Both the position numbers and the translations under genes were made by a program. Shown piece after piece: positions 1-8,714 of a stretch of DNA of 64,000 nt; the first letter of the stretch is position 1, and each line of letters begins with the position of its first letter. The notes below the pieces were generated by a model, which had not been told where the DNA came from, did no database searches, and was given only the letters and a program-made list of their open reading frames with translations. The stretch is from NCBI GenBank assembly GCA_016861185.1, contig BOKW01000006.1:1-64000 (forward strand). Direction: 5' to 3'. The DNA comes from Betaproteobacteria bacterium (lineage in GTDB: Bacteria; Pseudomonadota; Gammaproteobacteria; Burkholderiales; Burkholderiaceae_F).

Positions 1-76
1 GCTGCCGGAGCGTTGACGGCCGTCAAGCCAGGGCGTGCAGCGACGCGCATGCTGGCTTGGGTTGCGGAGTCTTGCG

Positions 77-1324
77 ATGCGAACGTCCGTAGCGGCGCGG
101 CGCGCGGTCCTGGCAGCGGCCGCGATACTGCTCGTTGCCGCCTGCGGCGGTGGCGGCGGCGGAGGTGAGGCCGCGATCCCGCCCTTCTGGCTGCGCTCGG
201 GCATCGTCGTCGCCGATTTCGACGGCAACGGCCGCGCCGACGTGGCCGTTGCGGCGACCTATATCGCCGGTCCGCCGCCGCATCCGGGTTATCTCGACGT
301 CTATCTGCAATCCGCGCCGCGGCAGTTCGCGGCGCCGGTGCAGTATCCGGTCGGCCCGGACCCATGGGGGCTGTCGGCCGGCGACTTCGACGGCGACGGC
401 CGGCTCGACCTCGTCGCCGCCTCGCCCGCGACGGAGGCCCCGCAGCCGAACGTCGCCAGCAACAGCGGCGCGATCGCGCTGTTGCAGCAGGACGCGGCGC
501 GGGCGGGGGTCTTTCTTCCGGCGCTGCGCACGGCAACAGGCGGCGCGGCCAACGACGCAGCGATCGCTGAACTGACCGGCGACGCGCGTGCGGACGTGAT
601 CGTCGCCGACGGCGTGCTCGTCAACGGCCGCGCGTTGCTGCTCGAACAGAGCGGCGCACAGCCGGGAAGCCTGCTCGCGCCGGTGCCGATTCCGATCGGT
701 GCCGGCCGCGGATCGGGGGAACTCGCGGTCGGCGATCTGAACGGCGACGGCCGCGCCGACATCGTGCTCGCCGCTTCCGACGGCGCGGCGATCGTTCTGC
801 AGAACGGATCGGGCGGATTCGATCCGGCGCAGGTCCTGCCTGCGGGCGTGCTGCCGCAGGGTGTCGCGATCGCCGACATCGACGGCGACGGGCGCGCGGA
901 TATCGTCGTGGCCAACGCGGGTAACGCGCCGGCCGGCGGCACCGGCGGCGCGAGCGTGACGCTGCTGCGGCAGACCTCGCCCGGCCAGTTCGCCGCGACG
1001 GCGATTGCGGTCGCCGACGGCGCGCGCCGGGTCGCGATCGCGGATCTGAACGGCGACGGTGTGCCGGACGCGGCGGTGATCTCGCTCGTCTATCAATCGC
1101 AGTCGACGCCGTCGCGCATCTCGGTGCTGCTGCAGTTGCCGGCCGCTCGCGGGCAGCTTGCGGTCGCGGCCGTCTACGACGGGCCGTTCAACGGCAACTT
1201 CATCGCGATCGGCGATGCCGACGGCGACGGCCTCAACGATCTTTTCGTCAACGACGGCCCGGTCGTGCTGCTGCAGCGCGCGGCCACGCCCGGCACGTTC
1301 GATCCGCCGCGCGCGCTGCGCTGA
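77..1324 (+). CDS. FG-GAP/VCBS-repeat lipoprotein
   Basis: Predicted secreted lipoprotein of 415 aa. The ATG at 77 is preceded by GGAG at a normal distance, and the first 23 residues form a signal peptide ending in a lipobox (LVAAC, Cys23) followed by a run of glycines. The rest carries at least six calcium-binding-like repeats of the form D-x-[DN]-G-[DN]-G-x-x-D: DFDGNGRAD, DFDGDGRLD, DLNGDGRAD, DIDGDGRAD, DLNGDGVPD and DADGDGLND. Such repeats build an integrin-alpha-like beta-propeller in families called FG-GAP or VCBS. The substrate is unknown; an adhesive or surface-binding role is inference. An in-frame upstream start at 35 would spoil the signal peptide. The next gene begins 2 bases after the stop. 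Confidence 0.85.
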   Translation: MRTSVAARRAVLAAAAILLVAACGGGGGGGEAAIPPFWLRSGIVVADFDGNGRADVAVAATYIAGPPPHPGYLDVYLQSAPRQFAAPVQYPVGPDPWGLSAGDFDGDGRLDLVAASPATEAPQPNVASNSGAIALLQQDAARAGVFLPALRTATGGAANDAAIAELTGDARADVIVADGVLVNGRALLLEQSGAQPGSLLAPVPIPIGAGRGSGELAVGDLNGDGRADIVLAASDGAAIVLQNGSGGFDPAQVLPAGVLPQGVAIADIDGDGRADIVVANAGNAPAGGTGGASVTLLRQTSPGQFAATAIAVADGARRVAIADLNGDGVPDAAVISLVYQSQSTPSRISVLLQLPAARGQLAVAAVYDGPFNGNFIAIGDADGDGLNDLFVNDGPVVLLQRAATPGTFDPPRALR

Positions 1325-1326
1325 CG

Positions 1327-1512
1327 ATGCCCTGGAACGAAGCCGACTTCCCCGCGTCGATGCGACACCTCGCGCCGCCGGTTCGCGCGAAGGCGATAGC
1401 GATCGCCAACGCGCTGCTCGCGGAAGGTGTGGACGAAGGCGGCGCGATCCGGATCGCCGTCGCGAAGGCGGAGGCGTGGGCCCAACAGCGCGGGCTGCCG
1501 CTGCGCGCGTGA
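1327..1512 (+). CDS. small ChaB/YdaT-like conserved protein
   Basis: A 61-aa protein that opens MPWNEADFPASMRHL and continues with an alanine-rich helix ending in KAEAWAQQRG. This layout (MPW..x-DYP-x-SM-x-x-L, VR-x-KAI-x-IAN-x-LL-x-EG) is shared by many small bacterial proteins of unknown function and by N-terminal modules of larger ones. It begins 2 bases after the lipoprotein stop, so it is probably translated from the same mRNA. No enzyme motif is visible and no function can be given. Confidence 0.6.
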   Translation: MPWNEADFPASMRHLAPPVRAKAIAIANALLAEGVDEGGAIRIAVAKAEAWAQQRGLPLRA

Positions 1513-1547
1513 CGCGCGCGTGCGCCCGTGACGCGCGCGTGCGCCCG
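1510..1547. repeat. tandem duplication of a 19-bp unit
   Basis: Two perfect adjacent copies of a 19-base unit (TGACGCGCGCGTGCGCCCG) at 1510-1528 and 1529-1547. The first copy contains the stop codon of the small upstream gene. The repeat fills the gap between two convergent genes. It looks like a local slippage duplication. Confidence 0.8.
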
Positions 1548-1550
1548 TCG

Positions 1551-2015
1551 TCAGCGCCGCTGCTTCTGGTAGGTGCCGACCAGCTCGGCCTTCGCGAGCA
1601 CGTGATCCTTGATCGCGTTCATCAGTTGCGCGCGGGTCGGCTGGCGCAGGTTCGGCAGCTTCGTGTCGAGCGCGTACAGCTCGAAGAAGTAGCGATGCCG
1701 GCCGATCGGCGGGCAGGGGCCGCCGTAGCCGGTGCGGTGCCAGTCGTTGAGGCCTTCATGCACGCCGTGCGGCAGCACGCCGCCTTCGGGCAGCCCGGTC
1801 GAATCGGGCGGCAGATCGTACAGGACCCAGTGCACCCAGGTCATCTTCGGCGCCGCGGGATCGGGCGCGTCCGGATCGAAGCACACGAGCGCGAGGCTCT
1901 GCGCGTCCGCCGGCACGTCGCTCCATGCGAGCGGCGGCGCGATGTCCTGGCCTTCGCAGGTGTACCTGGTCGGGATCGAGTCTTGATGCGCGAATGCGGT
2001 GGAAGTGAGCTTCAT
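1551..2015 (-). CDS. YbhB/YbcL family PEBP-like protein
   Basis: A 154-aa protein of the phosphatidylethanolamine-binding family, bacterial YbhB/YbcL branch. Family signatures are visible in order: YTCEGQDIAPPLAW near the N-terminus, then TWVHWVLYDLP, then GLNDWHRTGYGGPCPP and the terminal beta-strand RYFFELYALDT. The His, Asp and Arg residues in these blocks line the anion-binding pocket in solved members. The physiological ligand of bacterial members is unclear. The start at 2015 is chosen because GGAGG lies 7 bases upstream and the family alignment begins here; an upstream extension to 2231 looks non-coding. No signal peptide, so likely cytoplasmic. Confidence 0.9.
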   Translation of the reverse strand: MKLTSTAFAHQDSIPTRYTCEGQDIAPPLAWSDVPADAQSLALVCFDPDAPDPAAPKMTWVHWVLYDLPPDSTGLPEGGVLPHGVHEGLNDWHRTGYGGPCPPIGRHRYFFELYALDTKLPNLRQPTRAQLMNAIKDHVLAKAELVGTYQKQRR

Positions 2016-2202
2016 CGTTCGTCCTCCGTTCGTCGCTCCATGATGAACCCGATTCGCCGGCGGCGCATGCCGTATGCTGCGAGTCGAGCCTGTCGCGTGC
2101 TGCGCCCGCTCTCGAATGAGCAGCGAAGGTCGAGCCGCAGACCGCCCGCACGTTGCTGCGAAGGTGGCGTGCCTTAGCAGGCCTTTGAACGCCCGACGGA
2201 CC

Positions 2203-3930
2203 CTACTTCCTCCCCCGCCACAACCACGCACGCACCTCGTCGAGCGGGTGCGTGTTCAGCACGTCGGCCTTCTCCAGCCAACCGCGCCGCGCCTGGCCGA
2301 CGCCGTAGACGAGGTTGTCGAACTCGTGCACCGAATGCGCGTCGGAGTTGATCGCCACCCGCGCGCCTTCGTCCTTTGCCATCCGGCAGTGCAGGTCCGT
2401 CAGGTCGAGCCGCTGCGGGTGCGCGTTCAGCTCCAGCGCCACGCCGCGCGCCTTGCACTTGCGGATCACCGCGAGCATGTCGACGTCGTAGGGCTCGCGC
2501 TGGTCGATCAGCCGGCCGATCGGGTGCGCGAGGATCTTCACGTTGAGGTTGTCGAGCGCCGCGAGGATGCGCGCGGTCTGCTTCGCGCGCGGCAGATCGA
2601 ACTTCGAATGCACCGCGGCGATCACGACGTCCAGCGGCGCCAGCGCCGCATCGGGCAGGTCGAGCGAACCGTCCTCGAGCACGTCGACCTCGATGCCGGC
2701 GAGCAGTCGCACGCCGTCGAGCTTGGCGTCGATCCGCTCGATCTCGTCGCGCTGCTTGGCGAGTCGCACCGGGTCGAGCCCGTGCGCGACCGTGAGCCGC
2801 CGGCTGTGTTCGCTGATCGCGAGGTATTCGAGGCCGTGTGCGCGTGCGGCCTGCGCCATCTCCTCGATCGTCGCTGTGCCGTCGCTCCACTTGGTGTGCG
2901 CGTGAAAGTCGCCGCGCAGATCGCCGCGTTCGACGAGCGTCGGCAGCGCGCGCTTCTTCGCCGCTTCGACTTCGCCGCGGTCCTCGCGCAGCTCGGGCGG
3001 GATCCAGGGCAGTCCGAGCGCCGAATACACCTCCTCCTCCGACTCGCCGGCGATCGCGCACCTGTCCTTGAACAGCCCGTACTCGTTGAGCTTCAGCCCC
3101 TGGTCGATCGCGAGGTTGCGCAGCCGGATGTTGTGCGCCTTCGATCCCGTGAAATACATCAGCGCCGCGCCGTAGCTCTCCTGCGGCACGACGCGCAGAT
3201 CGACCTGCAGCCCGGACTTCAGGACGACGGAGGCGCGCGTTTCGCCCGACTGCAGGACTTCGGCCACGTCCGGGTACCGCGTGAAGTGGCGACACACCGC
3301 CGCGCCGTCCGGCGCGGTGGCGAGCAGATCGAGATCGCCGACCGTTTCCTTCGCGCGCCGCAGGCTGCCGGCCGCGGCGACTTCGACCACGCCGGGCGCC
3401 TGCTGCAGATGCGCGAGCAGCGCCTCGGCGTATTGCGCGGCGACCGCGAGCTTGAAGCGCCTGACCTGGCCCATCGTCCGCTCGATCGCCTCGGCGATGT
3501 GCTGCTCGGTCTTGGCGCCGAAGCCGGGCAGCGAGCGGATGCGACCGTCGCGCGCCGCGCGCAGCAGTTGCGGCAGCGTGTGCACGTGCAGTTCCTCGTA
3601 GAGCGCGCGCACGCGTTTGGGTCCGAGCCCGGGAAGCTTCAGCAACTCCGCCACGCCGGCGGGCACTTCCTTCTTCAGCCGCTCGAGCGCGCCGATCCTG
3701 CCGGTCGTCGCGAACTCGCGGAGCTTGGCTTCCAGATCGGTACCGATGCCCGGCAACTTGGGTAGCGGCCGGCCGGCCGCGATCGTCGCGGCAAGATCGA
3801 GCTTCAGTTCGCCGACGATACGCGCGGCGTTGCGGTACGCGCGGACGCGGAACGGGTTGGCGTTCTGCAGTTCGAGCAGATCGGCGATCTGCTCGAACGC
3901 CGCGGCGATGTCCGCGTTCTTGACCGGCAT
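2203..3930 (-). CDS. polX: DNA polymerase/3'-5' exonuclease PolX
   Basis: A 575-aa bacterial family X DNA polymerase with a C-terminal PHP domain. Residues 1-160 form the 8-kDa-like region with three helix-hairpin-helix stretches (LPGIG near 60, LPGLG near 100, LPGFG near 135). The polymerase catalytic motif GSLRR...GDLDL lies at about 189-202, with a further Asp in LQVDLRV near 245. The PHP domain starts around 341 (DFHAHTKWSDG) and supplies metal-dependent 3'-5' exonuclease and possibly AP endonuclease activity in characterised members. The role is gap filling in base excision repair. The start at 3930 gives the usual family length. A CBS-domain gene lies 8 bases upstream on the same strand. 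Confidence 0.92.
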   Translation of the reverse strand: MPVKNADIAAAFEQIADLLELQNANPFRVRAYRNAARIVGELKLDLAATIAAGRPLPKLPGIGTDLEAKLREFATTGRIGALERLKKEVPAGVAELLKLPGLGPKRVRALYEELHVHTLPQLLRAARDGRIRSLPGFGAKTEQHIAEAIERTMGQVRRFKLAVAAQYAEALLAHLQQAPGVVEVAAAGSLRRAKETVGDLDLLATAPDGAAVCRHFTRYPDVAEVLQSGETRASVVLKSGLQVDLRVVPQESYGAALMYFTGSKAHNIRLRNLAIDQGLKLNEYGLFKDRCAIAGESEEEVYSALGLPWIPPELREDRGEVEAAKKRALPTLVERGDLRGDFHAHTKWSDGTATIEEMAQAARAHGLEYLAISEHSRRLTVAHGLDPVRLAKQRDEIERIDAKLDGVRLLAGIEVDVLEDGSLDLPDAALAPLDVVIAAVHSKFDLPRAKQTARILAALDNLNVKILAHPIGRLIDQREPYDVDMLAVIRKCKARGVALELNAHPQRLDLTDLHCRMAKDEGARVAINSDAHSVHEFDNLVYGVGQARRGWLEKADVLNTHPLDEVRAWLWRGRK

Positions 3931-3938
3931 GCGCGCGG

Positions 3939-4403
3939 CTAGCGGCGCGTGACCGTTTCCTTGGTCTGCTCGGCCTTGAGCACGCGAACGACCGAATCGA
4001 CCTGTTCGGCGAGCGCCTCCAGCAGATTGTCGACGGCCACCAGCCCGGTCAGATTGCCGGCGGCGTCGAGCATGGGCAGTCGGCGCACGCCGAACTCGCG
4101 CATCTTGGCGAGCGCGTCGAGGATGTCGTCGTCCTCCCGCACGGTGGCGAGCGGCTGCGACATCACGTCGCCGGCGGTCAAGGTCGCCGGGTCGAGCGCG
4201 ACCGCCACCGTCTCGATCACGATGTCGCGGTCGGTCACGATGCCGCTCGGCTTGTCGCGCCGGCCCTTGTCGTCGAGGACGACCACGCTGCCGACGTGCT
4301 GATTGCGCATGATCTGCGCGCACTCCGCCAGCGTCGTCTGCGGCGTGACGGTGACGACATCGCGCACCGCCAAGTCGCCGATCCGAACCGATTTCGCTCT
4401 CAT
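3939..4403 (-). CDS. CBS domain-pair protein
   Basis: A 154-aa protein made almost wholly of two CBS motifs: the first around residues 10-70 (DVVTVTPQTTLAECAQIM ... GIVTDRDIV) and the second around 80-135 (MSQPLATVREDDDILDAL ... GVRRLPML). CBS pairs bind adenosine nucleotides and act as energy sensors or homodimer modules; the ligand here is unknown. The start at 4403 is preferred over 4415 because a GGAGG lies 6 bases upstream of it. It is followed by polX after 8 bases. That looks like an operon, though a functional link with DNA repair is not established. Confidence 0.85.
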   Translation of the reverse strand: MRAKSVRIGDLAVRDVVTVTPQTTLAECAQIMRNQHVGSVVVLDDKGRRDKPSGIVTDRDIVIETVAVALDPATLTAGDVMSQPLATVREDDDILDALAKMREFGVRRLPMLDAAGNLTGLVAVDNLLEALAEQVDSVVRVLKAEQTKETVTRR

Positions 4404-4582
4404 CGCTGCCTCCATCGCGGCCGCACGCAGGATAGGACCGCGACCGCATCGACGAATTCATCATGGACGCGCATCGGGGTACCGCGCTGACCTGCGTCAA
4501 GCGGTCGGGCCGGCGGCAGCGCGAGTAAGCTCGCTTGCGCGATGACGACCGCGACCGGATGCCGGTCGAACGGAGGTCCCAT

Positions 4583-4644
4583 GAGCCCGCCGGGTCGCCC
4601 CAAGGGCGAATCCCCGAGCGCGTAGCGCGAGGGTAGTCCAGTGA
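4583..4644. repeat. Burkholderiales-style intergenic motif
   Basis: A G/C-rich stretch that reads CCCCAAGGGCGAAT, then GAGCGCGTAGCGCGAGGG, then TAGTCCAGTGAGC. The block CCCAAGGGCG also occurs at about 17316, beside a 10-bp hairpin. I believe similar stretches occur between genes in other Burkholderiales, but that comes from memory and was not searched. The GTG start of the next gene lies inside it. Confidence 0.35.
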
Positions 4645-4886
4645 GCGAGAGCCGCCTGCTGACGCCGCACGAGGCCGAAGCCGTCGTCGAGCAGCGCATC
4701 GAGTTGTTCGGCCTCGGCGCGCTGCCGCGCGTCACCGTCGCGCTGCTGCCCGACGGGATGTGGCGCGTGCGCTGGGAAAACCTGGAGTCGACCGTCGCGC
4801 CGATGACGGCGGAGACCTGGCGCGCGTGGCTCGAGGAGAACGTCGGCTCGCTCGATCCCGGCGATCTGGAGACGACCGAGAGCTGA
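4641..4886 (+). CDS. hypothetical protein, 81 aa
   Basis: An acidic 81-aa protein starting with GTG at 4641. It has two predicted helices (HEAEAVVEQRIELFGLG and AETWRAWLEENVGSL) around a short beta segment with a VRWENLES core. Not recognised as a named family. Coding is supported by third-position G/C preference and by its place between two real genes, with the stop 8 bases from the convergent ttcA stop. The start codon lies in a repeat-like stretch, so the true N-terminus is uncertain. Confidence 0.5.
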   Translation: MSESRLLTPHEAEAVVEQRIELFGLGALPRVTVALLPDGMWRVRWENLESTVAPMTAETWRAWLEENVGSLDPGDLETTES

Positions 4887-4893
4887 AGGTCGC

Positions 4894-5826
<933 letters not shown>

Positions 5827-5840
5827 GGCTGCTCTCCTGA

Positions 5841-5915
5841 TTCACCACGGAGACACAGAGAGCACCGAGAGATGCATCAATCGGTGCTCGGTGGTCTCGG
5901 TGTCTCGGTGGTGAA
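5841..5915. repeat. inverted repeat of the CACGGAGACAC family
   Basis: Left arm 5841-5870 (TTCACCACGGAGACACAGAG...) and right arm 5887-5915 (ending CTCGGTGTCTCGGTGGTGAA) are near-perfect inverted copies. Inside them, GCACCGA and TCGGTGC pair again around a GATGCATC palindrome. Transcribed, this would make a hairpin of about 30 bp between folB and ttcA. Related arms occur at 11501-11666. Confidence 0.85.
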
Positions 5916-5916
5916 T

Positions 5917-6309
5917 TCATTCCTTGAAGTGAAACACTTCCACGCCGACCGCCTCGACGTCCTCGTAGACGTCGGGCTTTTCGCTCGCCACGCGCACGGC
6001 GGCCACGCCGGGGTGCGCGAGCAGCGCGCGGGCGATGTCGTCGACCAGCGTCTCCTGCAGGTTGATGTGTCCCTGCGCGATGCGCCGGCGCACGGTGGTG
6101 CGGACGAAGTCGTAGTCGATCACCTCGTGGATCTTGTCGTGCTTCGGCGTGGACACCGCGTACGGAACGAACAGGTCGACGTTGATCACGAGCCGCTGCG
6201 CGCCCGCCCTCTCGAACGCATGGATGCCGATGTTCGCGTCGAGCACGACCTCGCGCAGGAAGATACGCCGGCAATGCGCCAGCCGCGGGTCGAGTAGCCA
6301 GGTGCTCAT
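5917..6309 (-). CDS. folB: dihydroneopterin aldolase FolB
   Basis: A 130-aa protein of the FolB family, which cleaves 7,8-dihydroneopterin to 6-hydroxymethyl-7,8-dihydropterin in folate synthesis. Recognisable blocks are the N-terminal IFLREVVLDANIGIHAFER, the middle DYDFVRTTVRRRI and the C-terminal ASEKPDVYEDVEAVGVEV, which includes the catalytic lysine in the SEKP motif. Length is near the usual 120 aa. It lies 10 bases downstream of the FolM-like reductase gene, so the two folate genes are co-transcribed. Confidence 0.92.
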   Translation of the reverse strand: MSTWLLDPRLAHCRRIFLREVVLDANIGIHAFERAGAQRLVINVDLFVPYAVSTPKHDKIHEVIDYDFVRTTVRRRIAQGHINLQETLVDDIARALLAHPGVAAVRVASEKPDVYEDVEAVGVEVFHFKE

Positions 6310-6319
6310 CGTCTCGATC

Positions 6320-7117
6320 TCAAGGGGTGCGGCCGCGTTCGGGTTCGGTCAGGAACATCACGTCGCGCGGCGACGCGGTCAGGTGCTGGCCGCCGTCGAC
6401 GACGAGCGTCGTGCCCGTGAGCGCCGGATTTTCGGCGGCGAACAGCACCGCATGCGCGACGTCCTCGGGCGTGCTCGAGCGGCCGAGCACGGTCGCGCGA
6501 TGCGCGCGCGCGAAGCCGGCCTCGGACTGGTTGCTCGACAGCAGCGTGATGCCGGGTGCCACGCCGACGACGCGCACGCGCGGCGCCAGCGCCTGCGCAA
6601 GCAGCGTGGTCGCCGCGTGCAGCGCGCTCTTCGACAGCGTGTACGACAGGAAGTCCGGGTTCGGATTGAAGAGCTTCTGGTCGAGCAGGTTGACCACGCA
6701 GCCTGCCGCACCGTCGGCGAGGTGCTGCGCGAGCGCGTTCGCGAGCAGGATCGGCGCGCCGGCGTTCACGCGCTGGTGCCGCTCGAACTTCGCGTAGCCG
6801 AAGCTCGCCGCATCGTCGTAGTCGAACAGCGACGCGTTGTTGACGACGCAGTCGAGCCGGCCGAGCGCGGCGACGGCGTCCGGCACGAGCTTCCTGACAC
6901 CGCGCTCGAGGCCGAGGTCGCGGCCGAGCGCGACCGCGCGGCGGCCGAGCGCCTCGATGTCGCGCACGGTCGCCAGCGCCTCCTTGCGCGAAGCGCCGTA
7001 ATGGACCGCGACGTCCCAACCGCGCCGCGCGAACGCGAGCGCGATCGCGCGGCCGATGCGGCGCGCGCCGCCGGTGACGAGCACCGCGCGCGCGTCCGAA
7101 GCACGGCGCCGCCTCAT
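6320..7117 (-). CDS. FolM/PTR1-type pteridine reductase (SDR family)
   Basis: A 265-aa short-chain dehydrogenase. The cofactor motif reads TGGARRIGRAIA, the double-Arg variant typical of NADPH-dependent pteridine reductases rather than of ordinary SDRs (TGxxxGxG). The active-site block SYTLSKSALH supplies Tyr and Lys, preceded by LLDQKLFNPNPDF as in FolM-type proteins. It probably reduces dihydrobiopterin, dihydromonapterin or dihydrofolate. The start at 7117 (MRRRRASD) is chosen because the fold begins about 10 residues later; an extension to 7222 has no family support. The neighbour folB strengthens the pterin assignment. A methyltransferase gene begins divergently at 7221. Confidence 0.8.
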   Translation of the reverse strand: MRRRRASDARAVLVTGGARRIGRAIALAFARRGWDVAVHYGASRKEALATVRDIEALGRRAVALGRDLGLERGVRKLVPDAVAALGRLDCVVNNASLFDYDDAASFGYAKFERHQRVNAGAPILLANALAQHLADGAAGCVVNLLDQKLFNPNPDFLSYTLSKSALHAATTLLAQALAPRVRVVGVAPGITLLSSNQSEAGFARAHRATVLGRSSTPEDVAHAVLFAAENPALTGTTLVVDGGQHLTASPRDVMFLTEPERGRTP

Positions 7118-7220
7118 GGGCCGCGGCGCGCAGCAGGCACCGTCAGTGTCGTCGAAGTCGTTCGCATGGTCGGGCTCGAGCGAGCGCGGATTATCGCGTA
7201 GCGCCGGTAACATCGCTTGC

Positions 7221-8363
7221 ATGAACGCGCCGCGCCTGCCGCAAGCTTCGCCCGAGGCGCTCGCCGCCAGCGAGCGCCTTGCCGCACGGATCCGCGCGCA
7301 GATCGAATCGGCCGGCGGCTGGATCCCGTTCGACCGCTACATGGAAGCGGTGCTGTATGCGCCGGGGCTCGGTTACTACGCGGCGGGCGCGCGCAAGTTC
7401 GGCGACGCGCGGTCGGGCGGGGATTTCGTCACCGCACCGGAGATCTCGCCGCTGTTCGCACAGGCGCTTGCCGCGCAGATCGCGCAGGTGTTCGCATGCT
7501 GCGCGCCGCGGATCCTCGAGTTCGGCGCCGGCTCGGGCGCGCTCGCGCGCGATCTGCTCGATGCGCTCGACGCGCGCGGCGCCGCGGCCGAGCGCTACGC
7601 GATCGTCGAACTGTCGCCCGATCTGCGCGAGCGGCAGGCGCGCCTTCTCGCCGGCCGGCCGGTCGAGTGGCTCGACGCGCCGCCGGCGGGCTTCGAAGGT
7701 GTCGTCGTCGCCAACGAGGTGCTCGACGTGATGCCGGTCAGACTCTTCGTCAGACGCGGCGACGCGGTGTTCGAGCGCGGCGTGGCGGTGCGCGAAGGCC
7801 GCTTCGCCTTCGCCGAACGGCCCGCCGATGCGCACCTCGCGCCGGCGGTTGCGGCGATCGAGCGCGAGGTGGGCGCGCTGCCCGACGGCTACGCCTCGGA
7901 GATCGGCTTCGTCGCGCAGGCGTGGACGCGAACGATCGCTCGGCAGCTCGCGCGCGGCGTGCTGTTCGCCATCGATTACGGCTTTCCGCGCCGCGAGTAC
8001 TACCACCCGCAACGGCTGATGGGCACGATCATGTGCCACTACCGCCACCATGCGCACGCCGATCCGTTCTGGCTGCCGGGGCTGAACGACCTGACCGCGC
8101 ACGTGGACTTCACCGGCATCGCCGACGCGGCGCACGAAGCCGGGCTCGACGTGCTGGGCTATACGTCGCAGGCGCATTTCCTGCTCAACTGCGGTCTGCT
8201 CGATCGCCTGCAGGCCGGCCACACGCATGCGCGCGCCAACGAAGCGCACCGGCTGATCTCGGAGGCGGAGATGGGCGAACTGTTCAAGGTGCTGGCGGTC
8301 GGCCGCGGCATCGATGTGCCGCTGCTCGGCTTCGTTCGCGGCGACCGCGTGCATACGCTCTAG
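7221..8363 (+). CDS. SAM-dependent methyltransferase, MidA/NDUFAF7 family
   Basis: A 380-aa protein of the COG1565 family. The N-terminal block IPFDRYMEAVLYAPGLGYYAAG and the DFVTAPEISPLFAQAL stretch are strongly diagnostic. The SAM-binding motif EFGAGSGALARDLL follows near residue 100, and VANEVLDVMPVRLF near 165. The mitochondrial member NDUFAF7 dimethylates an arginine of a complex I subunit; the substrate of bacterial members is not settled. The start at 7221 agrees with the family; upstream sequence belongs to the divergent promoter region. Cytoplasmic. Confidence 0.9.
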   Translation: MNAPRLPQASPEALAASERLAARIRAQIESAGGWIPFDRYMEAVLYAPGLGYYAAGARKFGDARSGGDFVTAPEISPLFAQALAAQIAQVFACCAPRILEFGAGSGALARDLLDALDARGAAAERYAIVELSPDLRERQARLLAGRPVEWLDAPPAGFEGVVVANEVLDVMPVRLFVRRGDAVFERGVAVREGRFAFAERPADAHLAPAVAAIEREVGALPDGYASEIGFVAQAWTRTIARQLARGVLFAIDYGFPRREYYHPQRLMGTIMCHYRHHAHADPFWLPGLNDLTAHVDFTGIADAAHEAGLDVLGYTSQAHFLLNCGLLDRLQAGHTHARANEAHRLISEAEMGELFKVLAVGRGIDVPLLGFVRGDRVHTL

Positions 8364-8368
8364 GACTG

Positions 8369-8391
8369 CGCATTGCGGATTGCGGATTGCG
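8369..8391. repeat. GGATTGCG-family repeat, three units
   Basis: Three tandem copies of an 8-base unit (GCATTGCG, GATTGCG, GATTGCG) just after the methyltransferase stop and before the small DUF2905 gene. The same unit recurs at 14388-14508, 17115-17144, 22559-22656 and 44070-44114. Confidence 0.75.
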
Positions 8392-8434
8392 TAAACGGGC
8401 TGACCTGCACACTTGCGACCCGACGTCCGACCCC

Positions 8435-8626
8435 ATGCGCTTCCTCGTCACTCTTTTCCTCGGTCTGGTCGTGCTGACCGCGCTGCAGCCCTGGTTGCAG
8501 CGGCTCGGGATCGGGCGCCTGCCCGGGGACTTCCGGTTTCGCATCGGCAAGCGCGAATATCTGCTGCCGTTCGCCAGCACGCTGCTGCTGACGCTGCTGG
8601 TCTTTCTCATCGGCAAGCTCATCTGA
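8435..8626 (+). CDS. DUF2905 family small membrane protein
   Basis: A 63-aa protein with two hydrophobic helices (about residues 2-17 and 47-62) joined by a loop reading LGIGRLPGDFRFRIGKREYLLPFAS. The motif RLPGD-x-x-x-x-x-x-x-x-x-x-x-P-x-x-S-x-x-L is the signature of DUF2905. The function is unknown. It lies 71 bases downstream of the methyltransferase gene, past a short repeat, and 88 bases before the patatin gene. Confidence 0.8.
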   Translation: MRFLVTLFLGLVVLTALQPWLQRLGIGRLPGDFRFRIGKREYLLPFASTLLLTLLVFLIGKLI

Positions 8627-8714
8627 ACGCTCGCGAATCGGCGGGATGACGCGCGCCGCGGCGCGCGGCATGATCGCCGGCGCGGCAAGGTCGCGACGGC
8701 AGGCGGGGGACAAC

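Noticed and set aside
23-1096. A 357-codon open frame opposite the FG-GAP lipoprotein
   Set aside because: The plus-strand gene has a lipobox and calcium-binding repeats; the reverse frame has neither motif nor start context.
8369-8391. CRISPR array from the short tandem repeats
   Set aside because: Units are 7-8 bases, directly adjacent and without spacers; no cas gene is present.
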